9,139 nucleotides of DNA from Bacillota bacterium (GTDB taxonomy: Bacteria > Bacillota_A > Clostridia > Lachnospirales > Lachnospiraceae). Within the stretch, counting starts at the first letter, position 1. Every line of letters starts with the position of its first letter. The notes beneath the pieces were generated by a model. It saw only the letters and a program-made list of their open reading frames with translations, made no database searches and had not been told where the DNA came from. The position numbers and the translations under genes are program-made. Positions 6,921 to 9,139 of the stretch are shown here, one piece after another. The stretch covers positions 1 through 9,139 of the forward strand of contig JAEZSL010000385.1 of the NCBI GenBank assembly GCA_023443925.1, written 5' to 3'.

Positions 6921-6995
6921 ATAAAATACATTTCACACCCTGATTTGAGGCAGTAAATCATCTGCCTGCAGATGACTTATGCCATGGGAGCTAGT
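6911..6995 (+). repeat. Palindromic repeat, copy B (full length)
   Basis: This third copy has the same orientation as A1 and A2 and lies about 50 bp upstream of the corA start codon. The first palindrome is identical to A1: GTGTGAAAT (6914-6922), loop AAAATAC, ATTTCACAC (6930-6938). A 17-nt linker again ends GGCAGTA. The second hairpin has a wholly different stem, TCATCTGC (6958-6965) and GCAGATGA (6968-6975), with TAA/TTA and GCA/TGC pairing outside it. It ends TGCCATGGG and AGCTAGT. CTAGT occurs at both ends (6911-6915 and 6991-6995), which could be a target-site duplication. Confidence 0.85.
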
Positions 6996-7320
6996 ATTTG
7001 GAAGATTAAATTATTTCATTGGGGTAAGCTGTTATCCAGAGTATACCATAAAGCAGCTAAATAGAAAATAAAATTCCGCGCTGATTTATCGGATTGAAAC
7101 TTCTTTCTGACCAGAAGAAACATGTCAGATGTATCATAAAATAAAGAGTATTGTAACACAATAAACTAAACATGCATTATTACATGTATTATTAGGAATC
7201 AATATACAAGTTACGGATGTCTGTGGTTAACATAAAAGGCTGTAGAATAATATAGCTGGTATATATAAGCAGAACAAATTGTATTCATTAGATTTTTTAA
7301 TAAATGACTGTGCAAAATTA
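6996..7320. other. AT-rich intergenic stretch without a recognisable gene
   Basis: I find no convincing coding frame, RNA gene or riboswitch here. Small inverted repeats are present, such as TATTGT/ACAATA around AAC (7149-7163) and TTCTG/CAGAA (about 7105-7116), but they are short and unsupported. The region may carry upstream regulatory sites for the purine permease or be decayed sequence. Confidence 0.6.
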
Positions 7321-7336
7321 GATTGATTAATCAATC
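7321..7336. promoter_or_regulatory. Perfect 16-bp palindrome overlapping the -35 box (candidate operator)
   Basis: GATTGATTAATCAATC is a perfect palindrome and covers the -35 hexamer of the purine permease promoter. A dimeric repressor bound there would block RNA polymerase. I do not recognise the motif as the site of a known regulator. Confidence 0.5.
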
Positions 7337-7350
7337 CATTCGTGTATAAT
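7323..7350 (+). promoter_or_regulatory. Promoter of the purine permease gene
   Basis: TTGATT (7323-7328) and a consensus TATAAT (7345-7350) are separated by 16 bp. Transcription would begin near 7357, giving a leader of about 107 nt. This is the best sigma-A-like promoter in the window. Confidence 0.7.
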
Positions 7351-7397
7351 ATACCTGTTCCTAAATTTTATATGAACTTTATAAATTAATTTTAAAG

Positions 7398-7439
7398 TTA
7401 AGAGGTCCATTTTGCAATCGCTTTTTGGGATTCTCTTAA
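7398..7439 (+). promoter_or_regulatory. Leader hairpin upstream of the purine permease
   Basis: TTAAGAG (7398-7404) pairs with CTCTTAA (7433-7439). Inside it TCC (7406-7408) pairs with GGA (7428-7430), with a G-T wobble and one bulged T between, leaving a 19-nt loop. The tail is A-rich (AAAAATAAAACG) and runs into the ribosome binding site AAGGAG at 7452, so there is no U-tract and it is not a terminator. The conserved core of the purine riboswitch is absent. It may control translation or RNA stability. Confidence 0.5.
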
Positions 7440-7463
7440 AAATAAAACGTTAAGGAGAAAGTT

Positions 7464-8885
7464 ATGGAAAAATTTTTCAAACTTAAGCAAAACGGTACAA
7501 CAATCTCAACAGAAGTGGTTGCAGGTATTACCACATTTTTTGCAATGGCCTACATTATCTTTGTTAACCCTCAGATGTTAAGTCAGACAAATATACCGAG
7601 CGGGGCGGTATTTCTGGCAACGATTATTGCATCGGTTGCAGGAACTCTGGTTATGGGACTTTTTGCAAATGTGCCTTATGCACAGGCTCCTGGTATGGGT
7701 TTAAATGCATTCTTTACGTATACGGTTGTTTTTGGATTAGGCTTTTCCTGGCAGCAGGCTCTGGCAATGGTATTTTTATGCGGTATTATTAATATCCTGA
7801 TTACGGTTACCAAGATCCGTAAATTAATTATCAAAGCTATCCCGGGTAGTGTACAGAGTGCTATTGGCGGCGGTATCGGTATTTTCATTGCCTATATCGG
7901 TATAAAAAATGCAGGTCTTCTGAAGTTCACAGCGGATCCCGGCACATATACCCAGTTAGATGGCGGTACTGTAATTGCAAACAGCGGTATTGTACCGGCA
8001 TTGGTTGATTTTAACAGTCCTGGAGTTATTCTGGCTTTAATCGGTATTCTCCTCATGTTTGTCCTTTTGGTCTTAAAAGTTAGGGGTGCTATTTTGATCG
8101 GCATCGCAGCTACGACTGTCATCGGTATTCCAATGGGCGTTGTGGATTTATCAGCCCTTAGTACAACTGCAGGTTTGGGAGATTCCTTTAATCAGCTTGG
8201 GACAACCTTTGGTGCTGCACTTGGTAAGGACGGTATTTTATCCCTTTTTAGTGATACTTCCAAAATACCTCTTGTATTAATGACAATTTTCGCATTCAGC
8301 TTATCCGATACCTTTGATACCCTGGGAACCTTTATCGGAACCGGAAAAAGAACCGGTATTTTTGATGCTGCGGATGAAAAAGCACTTCAGGATGGTTCTG
8401 GTTTTAAATCAAAGATGGACAAGGCATTATTTGCAGACTCTGTAGCTACTTCCATCGGTGCTATTTTTGGTACTTCCAACACAACCACTTATGTGGAAAG
8501 CGCAGCTGGTATTGGTGCGGGTGGACGTACCGGCCTGACCTCCGTGGTAACGGCTTTGTTATTCGTTATCAGTATGTTCCTGGCACCTTTTGTAGGCATT
8601 GTTCCTGCCCAGGCTACTGCTCCGGCATTAATCGCTGTTGGTATCATGATGTTAGCTTCTTTTAAAGAAGTTAACTGGTCAGATTTGGATGAAGCAATAC
8701 CGGCATTTTTTGCAGCAATCTTTATGGCATTATGCTACAGCATTTCTTATGGTATTGCAGCCGGTTTTATATTCTATTGCCTGGTTAAGATCTGCAAAGG
8801 TAAAATAAAGGAAATACATCCTGTTCTTTGGGTTGCAACCGGTTTATTTATCCTTAACTTTATTATTTTAGCAAGACTGCAATAG
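7464..8885 (+). CDS. AzgA-family (NCS2-like) purine base permease, probably guanine/hypoxanthine
   Basis: This integral membrane transporter of 473 residues should import purine bases, most likely guanine, hypoxanthine or adenine, by proton symport as in the PbuG/AzgA group. Family motifs are clear: PGMGLNAFF (76-84), the half-helix region around GSVQSAIGGGIGIF (128-141), SDTFDTLGTF (281-290) and GTSNTTTYVESAAGIGAGG (336-354) followed by RTGLTS. Hydrophobic segments fill most of the protein, fitting 12-14 membrane helices. Length is normal for the family. The ATG has AAGGAG 6 nt upstream. It stands alone between its own promoter and a strong terminator, so it is monocistronic. In many Firmicutes such genes are under purine riboswitch control; here I see instead a palindromic operator candidate and a leader hairpin. 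Which base is carried cannot be decided from sequence alone. Confidence 0.92.
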   Translation: MEKFFKLKQNGTTISTEVVAGITTFFAMAYIIFVNPQMLSQTNIPSGAVFLATIIASVAGTLVMGLFANVPYAQAPGMGLNAFFTYTVVFGLGFSWQQALAMVFLCGIINILITVTKIRKLIIKAIPGSVQSAIGGGIGIFIAYIGIKNAGLLKFTADPGTYTQLDGGTVIANSGIVPALVDFNSPGVILALIGILLMFVLLVLKVRGAILIGIAATTVIGIPMGVVDLSALSTTAGLGDSFNQLGTTFGAALGKDGILSLFSDTSKIPLVLMTIFAFSLSDTFDTLGTFIGTGKRTGIFDAADEKALQDGSGFKSKMDKALFADSVATSIGAIFGTSNTTTYVESAAGIGAGGRTGLTSVVTALLFVISMFLAPFVGIVPAQATAPALIAVGIMMLASFKEVNWSDLDEAIPAFFAAIFMALCYSISYGIAAGFIFYCLVKICKGKIKEIHPVLWVATGLFILNFIILARLQ

Positions 8886-8916
8886 TAATCCGAACTGCGT
8901 AACTTTCTTCATAAAT

Positions 8917-8975
8917 GCCCTGAATCAGTAATCCAAAGATGATTATCTTTTCATTATTGATTCGGGGCTTTTTTT
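8917..8975 (+). terminator. Strong intrinsic terminator after the purine permease
   Basis: A 16-bp stem (8917-8932 with 8953-8968, two G-T wobbles, GC-rich base GCCC/GGGC) is topped by a second 6-bp stem AAAGAT/ATCTTT (8935-8940 and 8945-8950). Seven T residues follow immediately (8969-8975), which is a classic rho-independent arrangement. Confidence 0.92.
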
Positions 8976-8985
8976 GATATAAAAT
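8957..8985 (+). promoter_or_regulatory. Weak candidate promoter for the DHFR-like gene, overlapping the terminator
   Basis: TTGATT (8957-8962) lies 17 bp before TAAAAT (8980-8985). The -35 is inside the descending arm of the terminator. A promoter is needed after such a strong terminator, but the match is modest. Confidence 0.35.
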
Positions 8986-9007
8986 AAAAGGATAAAGAAC
9001 ATATGAC

Positions 9008-9013
9008 AGGAGG
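9008..9013 (+). promoter_or_regulatory. Ribosome binding site AGGAGG supporting a TTG start
   Basis: AGGAGG lies 8 nt before the TTG at 9022, the only upstream start codon in the DHFR-like frame before the in-frame TGA at 9004. A nearby ATG at 9015 is in another frame. Confidence 0.7.
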
Positions 9014-9021
9014 TATGGAGG

Positions 9022-9139
9022 TTGAAGCAAAGAAAAGTGGTACTATTTATTGCAATGAGTCTGGATGGCTATATTGCTGCAGAAGAAGATTCTCTGGAAT
9101 GGCTTTTTCAGGTTGAGGGAGAAGGAGATAACGGCTATT
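9022..9139 (+). CDS. Dihydrofolate reductase-like protein (RibD C-terminal family), 3' end outside window
   Basis: Only the first 39 codons are visible, read from a TTG start: the protein begins MKQRKVVLFIAMSLDGYIAA. The strand followed by SLDGYIA and then a WL pair and an acidic EGEGDNGY stretch is typical of the small YyaP/YwjB-like proteins with the RibD C-terminal, dihydrofolate-reductase-like fold. These bind NADPH and often have no assigned substrate. The TTG is chosen because AGGAGG is well spaced before it; an internal ATG at 9055 would cut away the first beta strand and the conserved FIAMSLDG start. The frame remains open at the window edge. It follows a strong terminator, so it belongs to a new transcription unit. 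The family call is fairly secure; the reaction is not. Confidence 0.8.
   Translation, partial: MKQRKVVLFIAMSLDGYIAAEEDSLEWLFQVEGEGDNGY

Noticed and set aside
5731..6995. CRISPR array or integron attC sites as an explanation of the repeats
   Set aside because: There are only three copies with no regular spacers, and two are tandem with a shared border. The conserved ends do not look like attC core sites, and no cas or integrase gene is in the window.
7413..7426. Catabolite-response-element-like sequence TGCAATCGCTTTTT in the permease leader loop
   Set aside because: It matches the left part of the cre consensus but lacks the terminal CA, and lies far downstream of the promoter in AT-rich sequence.

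Overview
The window looks like chromosomal DNA of an AT-rich, low-GC Gram-positive anaerobe, most likely a member of the Clostridia and probably Lachnospiraceae. The basis is AGGAGG-type ribosome binding sites, the YesN/LplABC-type transport layout, protein style and codon use. This placement is inferred from family resemblance only. Both edges cut through genes.

Left block (1-5722, all on +). This is a sugar-uptake operon. It starts with the C-terminal DNA-binding end of an AraC-type regulator, probably a YesN-like response regulator. A large lipoprotein solute-binding protein follows, then two membrane permeases of the LplB/YtcP type, then a cysteine-type sulfatase with a complete active site. 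The permeases and sulfatase are tightly packed: one ribosome binding site overlaps the preceding stop codon, and the next gap is 8 nt. A perfect 14-bp hairpin separates the binding protein from the permeases and probably sets their relative expression. No ATPase is encoded, as is usual for this transporter group. The sulfatase has no signal peptide, so the simplest model is import of an intact sulfated sugar followed by desulfation in the cytoplasm.

Middle block (5723-6995). A convergent CorA-type magnesium/divalent-cation transporter lies on the minus strand. It is flanked by copies of one short repeat: two tandem copies after the sulfatase and one copy just upstream of corA. Each copy carries an almost invariant palindrome. 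The two complete copies also carry a second hairpin whose stem sequence differs completely between them while the pairing and the flanking bases are kept. This is the most unusual structure in the window.

Right block (6996-9139). An AT-rich stretch with no recognisable gene leads to a good promoter whose -35 region sits inside a perfect 16-bp palindrome. A roughly 107-nt leader with its own hairpin follows, then an AzgA-family purine-base permease and a strong intrinsic terminator. I see no purine riboswitch in the leader. The window ends in the first 39 codons of a dihydrofolate-reductase-like (RibD C-terminal) protein that appears to start at TTG.
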